This document shows positions 8,179 through 17,717 of a stretch of 64,000 nt of DNA, in pieces (position 1 is the first letter of the stretch; each line of letters opens with the position of its first letter). The translations under genes and the position numbers were made by a program. The notes below the pieces were generated by a model. That model did not search any database and had not been told where the DNA came from. It saw only the letters and a program-made list of their open reading frames with translations. This stretch comes from V1-33 sp964523105 (GTDB taxonomy: Bacteria > Verrucomicrobiota > Verrucomicrobiia > Verrucomicrobiales > V1-33): assembly GCA_964523105.1 (NCBI GenBank), contig CAZFZN010000021.1:1-64000 (forward strand). The letters are read 5' to 3'.

Positions 8179-9428
8179 GAGGCCGGCCGGGATTCTGTTT
8201 CGACGGAGGAAACGGAGAACGGATCCTCGCGTTCCGCTGTGCGGCGCTCCCGCGCCGCCCAGATCACGCGCAGCACGACACCGGCCAGCGCCGTGCAGCC
8301 GGCGGTCAGGATGACAAAGGCACCGGCCACTCCCGCGGGAATACGCCAGGCTTCCGGCAGAAACAGGCAGGCGATAACTGCGAGCAGGCCCAGCAGCAGC
8401 ATGAAGACTGAGGCGCGGACCATTTTCGCCGTCCAGAAGTGGCGGTGCAGGAGCGCTTCCATGCCGCCGGAATGCCGCCACGGACCGATGAGCATGTGGA
8501 GCATTTGGTGCATGAGAAATCCGGTGAACACCGCCTGGAGAGCCACGAGCAATGCCGCAGCGTCGAAGGCGATCACGGCGGGCCGGGGCAGTCCGGCACC
8601 ATGCAGGACGAAGCCCAGGAGGAGGCCAAAGATCAGAAAAACCGTGCCCAGCAGCGCGAGCGATTTGATAGGATTGAAAAAGGCCGCAGTGAAGAGAATG
8701 ATGAAGAGAAAGCGGAAGCCGTCCTTGATGACACGGAGCTTGGACTGCCCCGTGCGCTCCTCATAGGGCATGGGGATTTCGGAGATCCGGAGTTTTGGAT
8801 CCAGCAGCGCGAGGCATGTCATGGCCGGTGTGAAGTGCAGTCCGTCCGGCAGGGGGTGCAGTTGTTTGAGGCTGGCGCGACGCATGACTCTCATGCCGGA
8901 GGCGGAATCCGTCAGTTTTTGACCGGAGACGGCGCCAATGAGACGGGCGAAGAGCCAGTTTCCCAGTCGGCGTACGGCGGGCATCCGGCTTTCCTCGTTC
9001 ATCCGGCTGCCGACGCAAACGTCGGCACCAGTCTCAAGGAGCGCATTGATCAGCGGACTGCAAAACCGCGGATCGCAGGTCCCGTCCGCATCCATGAATC
9101 CGACCAGGTCAGCTCCCGTAGCCTTGAAACCGGCTTTGATCGCTGCGCCATAACCGCGGTTTTTTAGAAAGTGGATTTTGATCACCTCCGGATAGCGGTC
9201 CGCAATTTCCTGTGTGCGGTCGGTGGAGCCGTCGTTGACGAAGACCACATGCATGGCTTTCACCGGGGTGGTGGCGAGAATATGCTCCCGGGCCGCCAGC
9301 GCCCTGGCCAGTGTGGAGCCGATGGCTTCCTCTTCATTGAGGGCCGGGATGACCAGAGCGAAACTCATTTCGGGCTTCGGCATAGCTGCGGAGACTGAGA
9401 ACAGTGCCGGCAGGTCAGACCGGTTCAT
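8175..9428 (-). CDS. Family 2 glycosyltransferase with C-terminal membrane domain
   Basis: 417 residues. A GT-A domain spans about residues 20-235: FALVIPALNEEEAIGS, then FVNDGSTDRT and the DXD-like FMDADGTCDP. These are the signatures of the polyprenyl-phosphate mannose/glucose synthase group. Four hydrophobic helices follow, then a short basic tail. Enzymes of this design charge undecaprenyl phosphate with a sugar, which fits the GT39-like enzyme encoded downstream as the user of that donor. The ATG at 9428 gives a 20-residue lead before the fold; the internal methionine in MSFALVIPA is an alternative start. Confidence 0.85.
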   Translation of the reverse strand: MNRSDLPALFSVSAAMPKPEMSFALVIPALNEEEAIGSTLARALAAREHILATTPVKAMHVVFVNDGSTDRTQEIADRYPEVIKIHFLKNRGYGAAIKAGFKATGADLVGFMDADGTCDPRFCSPLINALLETGADVCVGSRMNEESRMPAVRRLGNWLFARLIGAVSGQKLTDSASGMRVMRRASLKQLHPLPDGLHFTPAMTCLALLDPKLRISEIPMPYEERTGQSKLRVIKDGFRFLFIILFTAAFFNPIKSLALLGTVFLIFGLLLGFVLHGAGLPRPAVIAFDAAALLVALQAVFTGFLMHQMLHMLIGPWRHSGGMEALLHRHFWTAKMVRASVFMLLLGLLAVIACLFLPEAWRIPAGVAGAFVILTAGCTALAGVVLRVIWAARERRTAEREDPFSVSSVETESRPAS

Positions 9429-9443
9429 CCTGCTGCGCGCAGT

Positions 9444-10559
9444 TCATGCCGAGAGGAGGCAATCCAGCACACGATCCGCGGTCCGGCCGTCCCACAGGGG
9501 GGGGATGGCGCCGGTGCGCGGGGGGCCGTCGAGGGTCCGGCGGAGGTCATCGCGGAGGGTGGCGGGTTTGGTGAGGCGGTTGCTGCCGGTGGTGACGGTG
9601 ACGGGGCGTTCGGTATTGGGGCGCAGGGTGAGGCAGGGGGTGCGGAAGAAAGTGCTTTCCTCCTGGAGGCCGCCGGAATCGGTGAGGAGGCAGCGGGCGG
9701 TCTCCGTTAGGGTGAGGGAGTCGCGATAGCCGACGGGCTCGATGAGGCGGACGCCGGGGGCGGCGTCGAAGGAGAGCCCGAATTCCTCCATGCGCTTGAG
9801 AGTGCGGGGATGGATGGGGAAGATGACGGGCCAGTCCGCGGCGATGGCGGAGAGTTCCCGCACGATAACGGTGAGGACGGCGCGGTCGTCCACGTTGGAG
9901 GGGCGGTGGAGGGTGACGAAGATGAAGCTCTGCGGGGCGAGGCCGAGCCGCTGGAGGATGGAATCGGCCGCGGGCGCCGCGAGGGCTTCGACGAGGGAGT
10001 CGATCATGATATTGCCAACCATGCGAATGCGGTCCGGAGGAACGCCTTCGCGGGCGAGGTTTTCGTCCGCATCGGGCGAGGGCGTGAGGAGCAGACTGGA
10101 AATGGAGTCGGTGACGAGGCGGTTGATTTCCTCGGGCATGGTGCGGTCGAAACTGCGGAGGCCGGCTTCAATGTGGGCGACGGGGATGCCGAGCTTGGCG
10201 GCGACGAGGGTGCAGGCGGCGGTGGAATTGACGTCGCCGACGACGACGACCCAGTCCGGCTTCTCGTCGAGACAAACCGGTTCGAATCGGATCATGATAT
10301 TCGCAGTCTGGACGGCATGGGAGCCGGAACCGACTTCGAGGTTGTGATGCGGCGCGGGAATGCCGAGTTCGCGGAAGAAGATGTCGGACATCTTTTCATC
10401 ATAGTGCTGCCCGGTGTGAACGAGGCGGCAGTCCACGGGGCGGCCGCCATCCGCGAGCCCGGCATTGTGCCGCTGCACCGCTTTGATGAGGGGGGCGACC
10501 TTCATGAAATTGGGCCGGGCTCCGGCGATGATGAGAAGTTTCAGCGGTGGCAGGGACAT
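9444..10559 (-). CDS. wecB: UDP-N-acetylglucosamine 2-epimerase (non-hydrolysing)
   Basis: 371 residues, the usual length of the family. The N-terminal KLLIIAGARPNFMKVAPLIKA is diagnostic. VHTGQHYDEKMSDIFF, VVGDVNSTAACTLVAAKLGIPVAHIEAGLRSFDRTMPEEINR and LLTDSGGLQEESTFF carry the UDP-sugar-binding and catalytic residues. It converts UDP-GlcNAc to UDP-ManNAc, or acts on a 3-amino derivative as WbpI does. It sits directly after the deacetylase/DUF354 gene, separated by a REP pair, and 15 bases before the GT2 gene, so it supplies a nucleotide sugar to this cluster. Confidence 0.93.
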   Translation of the reverse strand: MSLPPLKLLIIAGARPNFMKVAPLIKAVQRHNAGLADGGRPVDCRLVHTGQHYDEKMSDIFFRELGIPAPHHNLEVGSGSHAVQTANIMIRFEPVCLDEKPDWVVVVGDVNSTAACTLVAAKLGIPVAHIEAGLRSFDRTMPEEINRLVTDSISSLLLTPSPDADENLAREGVPPDRIRMVGNIMIDSLVEALAAPAADSILQRLGLAPQSFIFVTLHRPSNVDDRAVLTVIVRELSAIAADWPVIFPIHPRTLKRMEEFGLSFDAAPGVRLIEPVGYRDSLTLTETARCLLTDSGGLQEESTFFRTPCLTLRPNTERPVTVTTGSNRLTKPATLRDDLRRTLDGPPRTGAIPPLWDGRTADRVLDCLLSA

Positions 10560-10691
10560 GAATGAAGGAAAGAAGTTTAACCACAGCCGACCGCAGGAAG
10601 ACAGCCGAGCTCAATCATAAATCGGACAAGGCAAATGGACGCAGATAAACGCGGATACTCAGGCAGCTGGAATGAAGAACGGGGCCGGGCT

Positions 10692-10748
10692 GTAACCCGG
10701 GCTTCCAACCCGGGAGGTCGAACTCATCAGGCTGGAAGCCTGAACTAC
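10692..10748. repeat. REP-type palindrome pair
   Basis: A left hairpin, CCCGGG-cttccaa-CCCGGG at 10696-10714, is preceded by GTAA. A right hairpin, TCAGGCT-GGA-AGCCTGA at 10727-10743, reads on the minus strand as GTAG, T, then the stem with central TCC. It lies in the 195-base gap between the epimerase and deacetylase genes. The remaining gap near 10578-10608 has a short stretch resembling the repeat field at the left end of the window. Confidence 0.8.
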
Positions 10749-10754
10749 CGGAAA

Positions 10755-12800
10755 TCAGCGCGGGCGGGCGGCGAGGGCGGCGACATTCTCGACCGCGTCC
10801 ACGATGGCGATGAGGGAGGCGCGGGAGGAGGCGGGAGGGGCTTCCGGCCGCAGGCGTTTGGTCAGCGCGATGCGCCCCGCATCGGCCACGCTGGAGACGA
10901 AGCGCAGCCGGCCCTGTTCCATGAGCTTGCGGTCCACCGCTCCCGTGGCACCGCGAAAGACGCTATAGACCGGCACGCCGAGGGCGGCGGCCTCGCGGTT
11001 CATGGTGCCGCCGCCGCTGACGACGAGATCGGAATGCCAGAGCAGGTTGAGTCCGTCCACCGGCCCGGACGGCACGAGGGTGCGGCCGTGGCTGAACCAT
11101 GCGGGATGGCGCTTTTCCAGCTGACGGCGCTGCCGCTCATGGCGGGGGAGGAGAACGGTACGGATGCCGGGATCGGCGGCGGCACGGTCCATGAAGGCGG
11201 CGAAGATGGCTTCGGCGTCCGCTGCATGATAATGGGCCTCGGTGGCGGGCGGGCGGGCCGTGATGACGAGGGATTCAGGCGCGATGCCCAGTTCCCGGAG
11301 GATGTCGCCATCCGGCCTGAAGGACGGCAAGTAGGCGTCTTCCTTAATGCCAGGATAGGTCAGGACGCGGTCCGGTTTCACCGGAAGTGAACCGGCAGGG
11401 ATGACATCCGGGACGAGCATCCAGTCGGGCCTCATGGTGACCGGATAGCGGGAGAACTCGTAGTCATCCACGAGCAGTGAGGGGATGCGCAGACTGTTGG
11501 CGAGCATCAGTTGCGCCCGGGAACCGTGAGAGAGTGCGAGCGCGGGTTTGTCGCGGTGGACGGTGCCGGCGAGCTGGGCGGCGCGCTGCAGCATTCCCGC
11601 CGCTTTGCGGAGTCTGTTTTTGCCGTGATGCCGGCCGATGCGAAAGTAGGCGAGCCCGTATTTGTCCGCGAGATCGCAGACCTGGAAGGCGTCCCGGGCG
11701 GTGACTAGGAGCGGATAACCCCGGGCCTGGAGTTCGGCGATGACCGGCGCGAAAAAAGGGACGTGCGGGGTGTTGTCGAGATCGATCCAGATGCGGGGCT
11801 TTCGCTTCACTCCGTGCCGGACATCCGCGGGCACTCCGGGCTGGGCGGCGCGGCGCTCAATTTCCCTGGAAGCCACCAGCCGCGCCACTTCGCGGGGCAG
11901 CGGCTGCCAGTACTGGCCGGCGTAGGCGGTGCGGATGTATCGGAGAAACTCCTCGTAGGCGGAAACCGGAAAATCCCGGCCGTCCCGGCCGGGGCCTGAC
12001 ATGGCCATGTAATCCGGATGCGTATTCAGGAGGGCCATGCCGCCGTGAGCGGCGATCCAGTCGAGTTTCTTTTTCCAGACGGCGATGGAGGTCTCGCGCA
12101 GGATGAGAAAGAGCGTGGAATCCTGCGGAAGCGTGTAGGGCAACTCGACGTAGCCGCGGTGCTCCGCGGTGTCGTGGTCGCCGTTCGGGGATGGCGGGGG
12201 CGGATTCCAGAACGGAAAGATGGTGTGGCGGCCTTCCGGCTGGGGCTCGAAGGGATCGGTATCGAACGTGGAGGCATCGTAGTCGATGCTGAGCTGATGG
12301 AGCCAGTCGAGATTCTGCAGCATGAAGCCGGAGCGAAAGCCTCTGGCCTGCCACTGGCGGAGGTAATCATTGATCCTGGCGGCCCGGGCCGTGAATCCGG
12401 CCAGGGAGGAATAGAGATGCCCGTCATGATTGAGGTCATGCACGCCGACCTCGAATCCGTGGCGGAGCAGTTCCTCCCGCAACTCTGCGGAGACCTGATA
12501 GTCGCCCTCGGGAATGAAGTTGAAGGAGCTGCGAAATCCGAGCGCCGCCTCCCGCTGCATCAGTTCCCGGCACCGCGCGAGGCCCTCAACGCCCTCGACA
12601 TCGTGCGTCAGGACGACCGCGAAGCGATGGCCGTCGGGCCAGCCCGGCCATCCGGCGGGGGGCTGTTCCGAGCCGGGATAGATCGGCCACAAGGCCCCTA
12701 CCCTGCCCCGCAGACGTGAAGCGAAACGGCGGCGCAGGAAGATGCGGAGGGACCTTGGGAGCAGCGGCTTGAGCCGGTAGTAAACACTGTTCCGCAGCAT
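10755..12800 (-). CDS. Polysaccharide-deacetylase-like / DUF354 glycosyltransferase-like fusion
   Basis: 681 residues with two recognisable parts. Residues about 50-300 resemble a NodB-type polysaccharide deacetylase domain: VVLTHDVEG holds the metal-binding His-Asp, and FEVGVHDLNHDGHLY the second histidine cluster. Residues about 330-680 form a DUF354 domain (IWIDLDNTPHVPFFAPVIAELQ, LLVTARD, ALSHGSRAQLMLA, VVSGGGTMNREAAALGVPVYS), a GT-B-like fold related to UDP-sugar glycosyltransferases and epimerases. The linker at about 300-325 is basic with no frame break, so the fusion looks real. It likely modifies or transfers a sugar on the lipid-linked oligosaccharide. Confidence 0.8.
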   Translation of the reverse strand: MLRNSVYYRLKPLLPRSLRIFLRRRFASRLRGRVGALWPIYPGSEQPPAGWPGWPDGHRFAVVLTHDVEGVEGLARCRELMQREAALGFRSSFNFIPEGDYQVSAELREELLRHGFEVGVHDLNHDGHLYSSLAGFTARAARINDYLRQWQARGFRSGFMLQNLDWLHQLSIDYDASTFDTDPFEPQPEGRHTIFPFWNPPPPSPNGDHDTAEHRGYVELPYTLPQDSTLFLILRETSIAVWKKKLDWIAAHGGMALLNTHPDYMAMSGPGRDGRDFPVSAYEEFLRYIRTAYAGQYWQPLPREVARLVASREIERRAAQPGVPADVRHGVKRKPRIWIDLDNTPHVPFFAPVIAELQARGYPLLVTARDAFQVCDLADKYGLAYFRIGRHHGKNRLRKAAGMLQRAAQLAGTVHRDKPALALSHGSRAQLMLANSLRIPSLLVDDYEFSRYPVTMRPDWMLVPDVIPAGSLPVKPDRVLTYPGIKEDAYLPSFRPDGDILRELGIAPESLVITARPPATEAHYHAADAEAIFAAFMDRAAADPGIRTVLLPRHERQRRQLEKRHPAWFSHGRTLVPSGPVDGLNLLWHSDLVVSGGGTMNREAAALGVPVYSVFRGATGAVDRKLMEQGRLRFVSSVADAGRIALTKRLRPEAPPASSRASLIAIVDAVENVAALAARPR

Positions 12801-12906
12801 GCTGGATACGGTGCGCAGGCTGCTCCACGGGCTGCATCACAGCACCGGGAAGGAGCAATCTGCGCCGGGTCGGTTAAGGGAGGGCGCGTCGCGGAAGATC
12901 CGACGA

Positions 12907-15321
12907 TCAGGCGACGCCGCCGGCGAGTGCTTTGGGACCGTGTTTCTTTGCTTTATTGAACAGGACCGACGCATTGGCGCCGGCCTGGACCAAGTCCCGG
13001 TAGCCGCGCCGCACATCGCTGCGCGTGCTGGTTTCCGCTTCGACGACGACGAGGACTTTGTCCATCATGCCGGCGACCGTGGCGGTTGGTTTGGTCTGAC
13101 CGAGAGGCGGCATGTCGAAGACGATGTAATCGAACTCGCTCGCTTTGAGTTCCGGCATGAGCCGGCGCAGACCGATGGAGGTAATTCCGGAGGAGGGTGA
13201 ATCGGCCCGGGCCACGACCAAATTGCGGTTCTCGGCAACTTCGGACTTCGTGATGCCGTTGGCGGCACCATTCGTAATGCCCGGCAGGCGGAGAGCCTTG
13301 GTGATGGAAACCGCCGGCTCGCCGTCGAAGAACGGATGGGCCGCGCCTTGATGGCCGCTCATATCCACGAGGAGGACCTTGCCGTCGCCGATTTCCGATA
13401 GGGACGAGGCAAGCCCTGCCGCCACGGTGGAGGTTCCGGCTCCGACGGAGTAACCGGTGACGGCGATGAGTTTTGGTTTCCGGATGTTCCCGGTGGCCTC
13501 GAAGTACATCATGAGCCGGTCGCGCACGGCTTCGGTAAAGGGCTGAATGAAGTGGGATTTCTCCCAGGGAGCGCGTCCGGATTCGATTTCCTGGAGGGCT
13601 TTGGTGGGTTTGCCCGCGCCCAGAGGACGCATGGATTTCATCCGCTGCCGTTTGGTGAAGTAGGGAATGGACATCATCAGCGGCATCCCGAGTCCCTCCT
13701 CGATTTCGAGCGGCCGCTTGATGGTGCGGTTGAGCAGCAGGCCAAAAACGAGGACGAGTCCGACGCCGATCACCGGTCCCCCGATCAAAAGGCCGAGAGC
13801 GATGCGGTCCCGGAGTTTCACGTCTTTGACGGCAGGTGAGGGCGACTGGACATCGCGGATGTTTGGAGTGGAGTTCTCACTCTTCATAATCGCATCCATG
13901 GCCCAGCGCTGCCCCTGCAGCTGGGTTTGTTTGTAGTTTTCACGATCAACCTCCAGTTGTTGCGTCAGACTGAGCAGATTTGGCAGTATGGCGTTGAATT
14001 TTTTGGCTTCGGCCTCCAGTTGAGTGTGACGCGCCTGCGCATCATTTTTCCGCCGCTCCAGTGCCGCCAATTCCACCCGCTGCGTTTGCAATTCGAGACT
14101 GGCCTGGCTGGATTGCGGGAGAGACGCCGCCGGCGCAATGGCGAGCAGTTCCGGGTGTTCCTTTTCCATGGCCATTCGCTTCGCTTCCAATTCCTTGACG
14201 AGGCGCGATTTTGCCTGCAGCCCTTCGTGCCCGGGGGCATATTTCAGTGAGTCCACGCTGTGCTGCTGCCGGGCCATCTCCAGACTCGCGAGGGTGGACC
14301 GGTAATCGTTCATGAGCACACTGTCCGGCGCCGGAATGGAGGAGGGCGCCGCTTCCGGAGAAGCCGGAGTTTCCTGACCCGCCGGCGACTTATTTGTGCC
14401 GGTGTCGGAAATATCTGCGCCGGTGCCGGGAGTGATTCCGGCAGCCTTCTCAAGCATTTCCACCCGGGTTTTCTGCTCCGCGTAATCCGCCTCTGCCTTC
14501 CTGGCATCCGCGTAGGCTGTAGCGAGTCCGGCGCCATAAAGTTCCTGTCCCTCGGCAACCGAGGCCACACTCAAGTTCTGCATCGCACTGACCAGGAGTC
14601 CATTCGTCTTCTCCTGAGCACTAAGGGCCAAATCCGCAGCACTGTTCAGGGCGTCTGACGTTGGCGGCGGACGGTGAATTTCGAGATGCCTTTCCTTATA
14701 CATGTCGATCAGTTCACTCAGAATCCTTGCGGGAATGCCTTCGTCACGGTGACGGTAAGCCACCTGAATGACGGAAGTACCCCGCTCCGCCGATGCGGTG
14801 AGATTGAGCAGCAGCGCATTCGCCGCGGCATTGCGCAAGGCGAGGGTGAGATTCCTCGTCCGCTCGGGCAATTCCACTTTCGCATCGCCGATCAGAGTGC
14901 GGTAGGCCTGCTGCAGTTTGGCCTCCTGCTCCGGCGTATATTGAGTTGCGATCGCATCGGAGCCCCTTTTCGGTTCGTCCAGACCGACCATCACGTGAGC
15001 GACATTCTGAGCCACCATGGCGGCGAGGTCCCAGCTCGTCAGGATCGCCAACTGACCGTCGATGATGCCCTGCATCTGCCGTCCGCTCTCGGTATCAGTT
15101 TTGGTCCTGACGTCATCCTCCACACTCTGCGTGACGAGGTAGGGAATCATCAGCTTGGCCTGCGAGACAAAGGGCGGATCGGATTTCAGATAATAAGCGG
15201 CAGCTCCGGCGGCGCAGAGGAGGCTGAAGCAGATGATTTTCCACTTATGCTTGAAGAGCACATAAGTGATATCCCCGAGGCTGATGCCGGAGGGCAGGGG
15301 TTTGGGATTGCTGTTAGCCAT
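12907..15321 (-). CDS. Wzz-type polysaccharide co-polymerase fused to degenerate BY-kinase domain
   Basis: 804 residues. A Wzz/GumC-type N-terminus has a first membrane helix near residues 29-48 and long coiled-coil regions to about 480. A second helix near 510-530 leads into a cytoplasmic P-loop domain of the bacterial tyrosine kinase (CpsD/Wzc) kind. The Walker A position reads GYSVGAGTST, so threonine 630 replaces the invariant lysine. The Walker A' (VLLVDMSG) and Walker B (YIVFDMPP) motifs are recognisable but altered. There is no C-terminal tyrosine cluster. Chain-length control by the Wzz part is likely; kinase activity is not. It follows the FemAB-like gene in the same direction. Confidence 0.88.
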   Translation of the reverse strand: MANSNPKPLPSGISLGDITYVLFKHKWKIICFSLLCAAGAAAYYLKSDPPFVSQAKLMIPYLVTQSVEDDVRTKTDTESGRQMQGIIDGQLAILTSWDLAAMVAQNVAHVMVGLDEPKRGSDAIATQYTPEQEAKLQQAYRTLIGDAKVELPERTRNLTLALRNAAANALLLNLTASAERGTSVIQVAYRHRDEGIPARILSELIDMYKERHLEIHRPPPTSDALNSAADLALSAQEKTNGLLVSAMQNLSVASVAEGQELYGAGLATAYADARKAEADYAEQKTRVEMLEKAAGITPGTGADISDTGTNKSPAGQETPASPEAAPSSIPAPDSVLMNDYRSTLASLEMARQQHSVDSLKYAPGHEGLQAKSRLVKELEAKRMAMEKEHPELLAIAPAASLPQSSQASLELQTQRVELAALERRKNDAQARHTQLEAEAKKFNAILPNLLSLTQQLEVDRENYKQTQLQGQRWAMDAIMKSENSTPNIRDVQSPSPAVKDVKLRDRIALGLLIGGPVIGVGLVLVFGLLLNRTIKRPLEIEEGLGMPLMMSIPYFTKRQRMKSMRPLGAGKPTKALQEIESGRAPWEKSHFIQPFTEAVRDRLMMYFEATGNIRKPKLIAVTGYSVGAGTSTVAAGLASSLSEIGDGKVLLVDMSGHQGAAHPFFDGEPAVSITKALRLPGITNGAANGITKSEVAENRNLVVARADSPSSGITSIGLRRLMPELKASEFDYIVFDMPPLGQTKPTATVAGMMDKVLVVVEAETSTRSDVRRGYRDLVQAGANASVLFNKAKKHGPKALAGGVA

Positions 15322-15343
15322 GGCTTTTCGATGGTTGAGGGTT

Positions 15344-16438
15344 CTAGTCCAGATGGGGGTAGAGGAGGCGTCCGGCGAGCCGGTTCACGGACTGCGGGAG
15401 GCGGGAGAAGATGGAACTTTGCCAGCCGGCGGCGCGGTCTGTCCCGGAGGTCCAGGCAGCGCGGCGGAGGTCATACTTGAAACAGGACAGCACTTTTTCC
15501 TCTGCGCCCCATCCCAGCTTGAACCGGCGCAGCCCGCTCTGGTGCATGGAAGTGCGGCCGAAGTGCAGGGATTGGAAGCCCCGTTCCGCAAGGTGCTGAA
15601 TGGCTGCCGACATGACCAGATTGTTCGCGCGGCATTCGAGATTTCGTTCATCGCTGGCGCCAAATTTGTACATGGCGTGGTGCAGCGTGTGCAGGAAAAC
15701 CGCGCCGGCAACCGCGGTGCCGCGCAGGTGCCCGAGGACGATGAAACCGTGGCCGGCTCCGATGATTTCCTGCCAGAGCAGCCGAAAGAAATTCCATGGC
15801 TGTGGCGGCGCTCCGTGCCGGCGGCGGGTACGGACATGCAGACGGTAGTATTCCCGGAGGGCGGCTTCGTCGGTCCGGATTTCGGGCGTGACGCCTTCGC
15901 GCGTGGCCTTGCGCACGGCCTGTCGAAACGATGCGTCGAAACGCGAGGAGAGAGATTCCGGCTCGGGGGTGAGCGGCAGGGAATGGACGTAGTAGGAAAC
16001 GGAGGGAAGAGCGGAGGTCGCGGGAGGCGGTCCTCCGCGAATCTCGAAGGACTTCCAGTCACGACCGGCCGCGGTGTCCCGGACGGCTTCGAAGAGGCTG
16101 GCGGATTCCTGAGTTCCAAAAAGCAGGGGAGGGCAGCAATCCGCAAACGGCATGCTGACGGCGCGCTTTGCAGAAAGACAGCTGCTTAGCTCCATCATGG
16201 GGATCAGCGCCGCCAGTTCCCCGCCTTCGCGCCGGCAGACGAGGAAAACCGGCCGGTGTCCGTAGGCGGACTGCAGAACCCGGGCCCATGATGAGAGGTG
16301 AAAGATACTGCACTCGGGATGAGTGAGGGCGATCCGGTCCCATCCCTGATCCTGCGCCAAGTCCATGCACTCCACCGTCCACGCCGCGGCGGCGGGCCGC
16401 GGAGCGGAGGATGGCGTTGCAGGGCAAATGGTGCTCAT
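15344..16438 (-). CDS. FemAB-like acyl/aminoacyl transferase (PEP-CTERM-associated type)
   Basis: 364 residues with the paired GNAT-like fold of the FemAB family. IFHLSSWARVLQSAYGHRPVFLVCRR marks the first domain, and a C-terminal GNAT segment holds GTAVAGAVFLHTLHHAMYKFGAS, then NNLVMSAAIQHLAERGFQSLHFGRT. Proteins of this type (TIGR03019) are typical members of polysaccharide clusters in exosortase/PEP-CTERM bacteria. The reaction is not firmly known; transfer of an acyl or aminoacyl group to a sugar or lipid precursor is the usual proposal. It lies 18 bases after the DegT gene and just before the co-polymerase gene. Confidence 0.82.
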   Translation of the reverse strand: MSTICPATPSSAPRPAAAAWTVECMDLAQDQGWDRIALTHPECSIFHLSSWARVLQSAYGHRPVFLVCRREGGELAALIPMMELSSCLSAKRAVSMPFADCCPPLLFGTQESASLFEAVRDTAAGRDWKSFEIRGGPPPATSALPSVSYYVHSLPLTPEPESLSSRFDASFRQAVRKATREGVTPEIRTDEAALREYYRLHVRTRRRHGAPPQPWNFFRLLWQEIIGAGHGFIVLGHLRGTAVAGAVFLHTLHHAMYKFGASDERNLECRANNLVMSAAIQHLAERGFQSLHFGRTSMHQSGLRRFKLGWGAEEKVLSCFKYDLRRAAWTSGTDRAAGWQSSIFSRLPQSVNRLAGRLLYPHLD

Positions 16439-16456
16439 CGCGGAAAATCGATCGAT

Positions 16457-17566
16457 TCAATTACGGCTCCTGCACAGGGAGTCCTTGACGCAGTTGGCCA
16501 CGAGCTGGATTTGCTCCGGGGTTAAGTCAGGAAACATGGGCAGCGAGAGCAGTTCCCGGGCGGTCTGTTCGGCGACGGGAAAGTCGCCGGCATGGCCGCC
16601 CAGATGGCGGAATCCCTCCTGCAGGTGAATGGGTACCGGATAGTGGATGCCACAACCGATCCCCGACTGCTGCAGGTGCTGCATCACGCGGTCCCGGGCG
16701 GAAGTGCGGATCGCATAGACATGATAGACGTGATGCGCTCCGGGAACTTCCCGGGGCAGGGAGATTTCCTCCACCGCACCGAGCAATTCGCCGTAGAGGG
16801 CGGCATTCTGCCGGCGTCTTCCGTTGTTCCGGTCGAGGTGTTGCAGTTTGAGACTAAGGACCGCCCCCTGGATTTCATCCATGCGGCCGTTCCATCCCAC
16901 GAGGCGGTGCTCGTATTTGCGGGACTGGCCGTGATCGCGCAGCATGCGAATGCGCTGTGCGAGTTCGGAGTTGCCCGTGACCACCGCCCCGGCTTCGCCG
17001 AAAGCTCCGAGGTTTTTGCTGGGATAAAAACTGAAGGCCCCGGCCTCCCCCATCGAGCCGGCACGCCGCCCTTTGTACTCAGCGCCATGAGCCTGGCAGG
17101 CATCCTCGATGACAGGGATGCCGGCCTTTGCGGCAATATGCAGGATGGACTCCATGTCGGCCGTCTGGCCGAACAGGTGGACGGGAATGATCGCCCGGGT
17201 GCGTGGCGTGATGGCCGCCTCCAAAAGGGCGGGATTCATGCCGTAGGACTGCTCTTCAATATCCACAAAGACCGGACGGGCCTGACAAAAACTGACAGCC
17301 TCCGCTGTGGCGATGAAGGAATTGGGGACTGTGATGACTTCATCCCCCGGCTGAATTCCGATGGCAAGCAGCGCCAGCCAAAGAGCCTCCGTGCCGCTGC
17401 CAAGGGCCATGCACTCCGTGCTGGCACAATAGGCGGCAAAATCCGTCTCAAAACCTGACACATGCCTGCCCGAGACGAAGGCACCGGATGCCGCGATTTC
17501 CCTGAAGGACGATTCAATCTCCGGCAGAGAGGAGGCGTGATCCGGGGCAAAGAAGGGAACGGTCAT
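16457..17566 (-). CDS. DegT/DnrJ/EryC1/StrS-family PLP sugar aminotransferase
   Basis: 369 residues, normal for the family. The pattern is clear: GSGTEALWLALLAIGIQPGDEVITVPNSFIATAEAV, PVFVDIEEQSYGMNP, IPVHLFGQTADM, VIEDACQAHGAEYKG and FSFYPSKNLGAFGEAGAVVT, whose lysine forms the Schiff base with PLP. It transfers an amino group from glutamate to a keto-sugar nucleotide. With the adjacent Gfo/Idh oxidoreductase and the epimerase it could form a Wbp-like route to a 3-amino sugar (inference). Its 150-base upstream gap contains a 14-bp direct repeat. Confidence 0.9.
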   Translation of the reverse strand: MTVPFFAPDHASSLPEIESSFREIAASGAFVSGRHVSGFETDFAAYCASTECMALGSGTEALWLALLAIGIQPGDEVITVPNSFIATAEAVSFCQARPVFVDIEEQSYGMNPALLEAAITPRTRAIIPVHLFGQTADMESILHIAAKAGIPVIEDACQAHGAEYKGRRAGSMGEAGAFSFYPSKNLGAFGEAGAVVTGNSELAQRIRMLRDHGQSRKYEHRLVGWNGRMDEIQGAVLSLKLQHLDRNNGRRRQNAALYGELLGAVEEISLPREVPGAHHVYHVYAIRTSARDRVMQHLQQSGIGCGIHYPVPIHLQEGFRHLGGHAGDFPVAEQTARELLSLPMFPDLTPEQIQLVANCVKDSLCRSRN

Positions 17567-17614
17567 AAGTACAATCTCCGGAGATCAGTTGCCGGCACCA
17601 AGTGTGCAGATGAC

Positions 17615-17646
17615 GCCCCGCGCGGCTTCCCTGCCCCGCGCGGCTT
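17615..17646. repeat. Two 14-bp direct repeats
   Basis: GCCCCGCGCGGCTT occurs at 17615-17628 and 17633-17646. On the minus strand this lies about 50-80 bases upstream of the aminotransferase start. Function is unknown; it may be chance in GC-rich DNA. Confidence 0.5.
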
Positions 17647-17717
17647 TCACGGCACAGGAGGAGTGCGGACAGCGCATGCCCGTAGTTTGAAATGATAACT
17701 TACGGCAGGGATTCATG

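Noticed and set aside
10270..10300. tRNA-like T-arm sequence GGTTCGAATC
   Set aside because: It lies inside the wecB coding sequence and no cloverleaf can be drawn around it.
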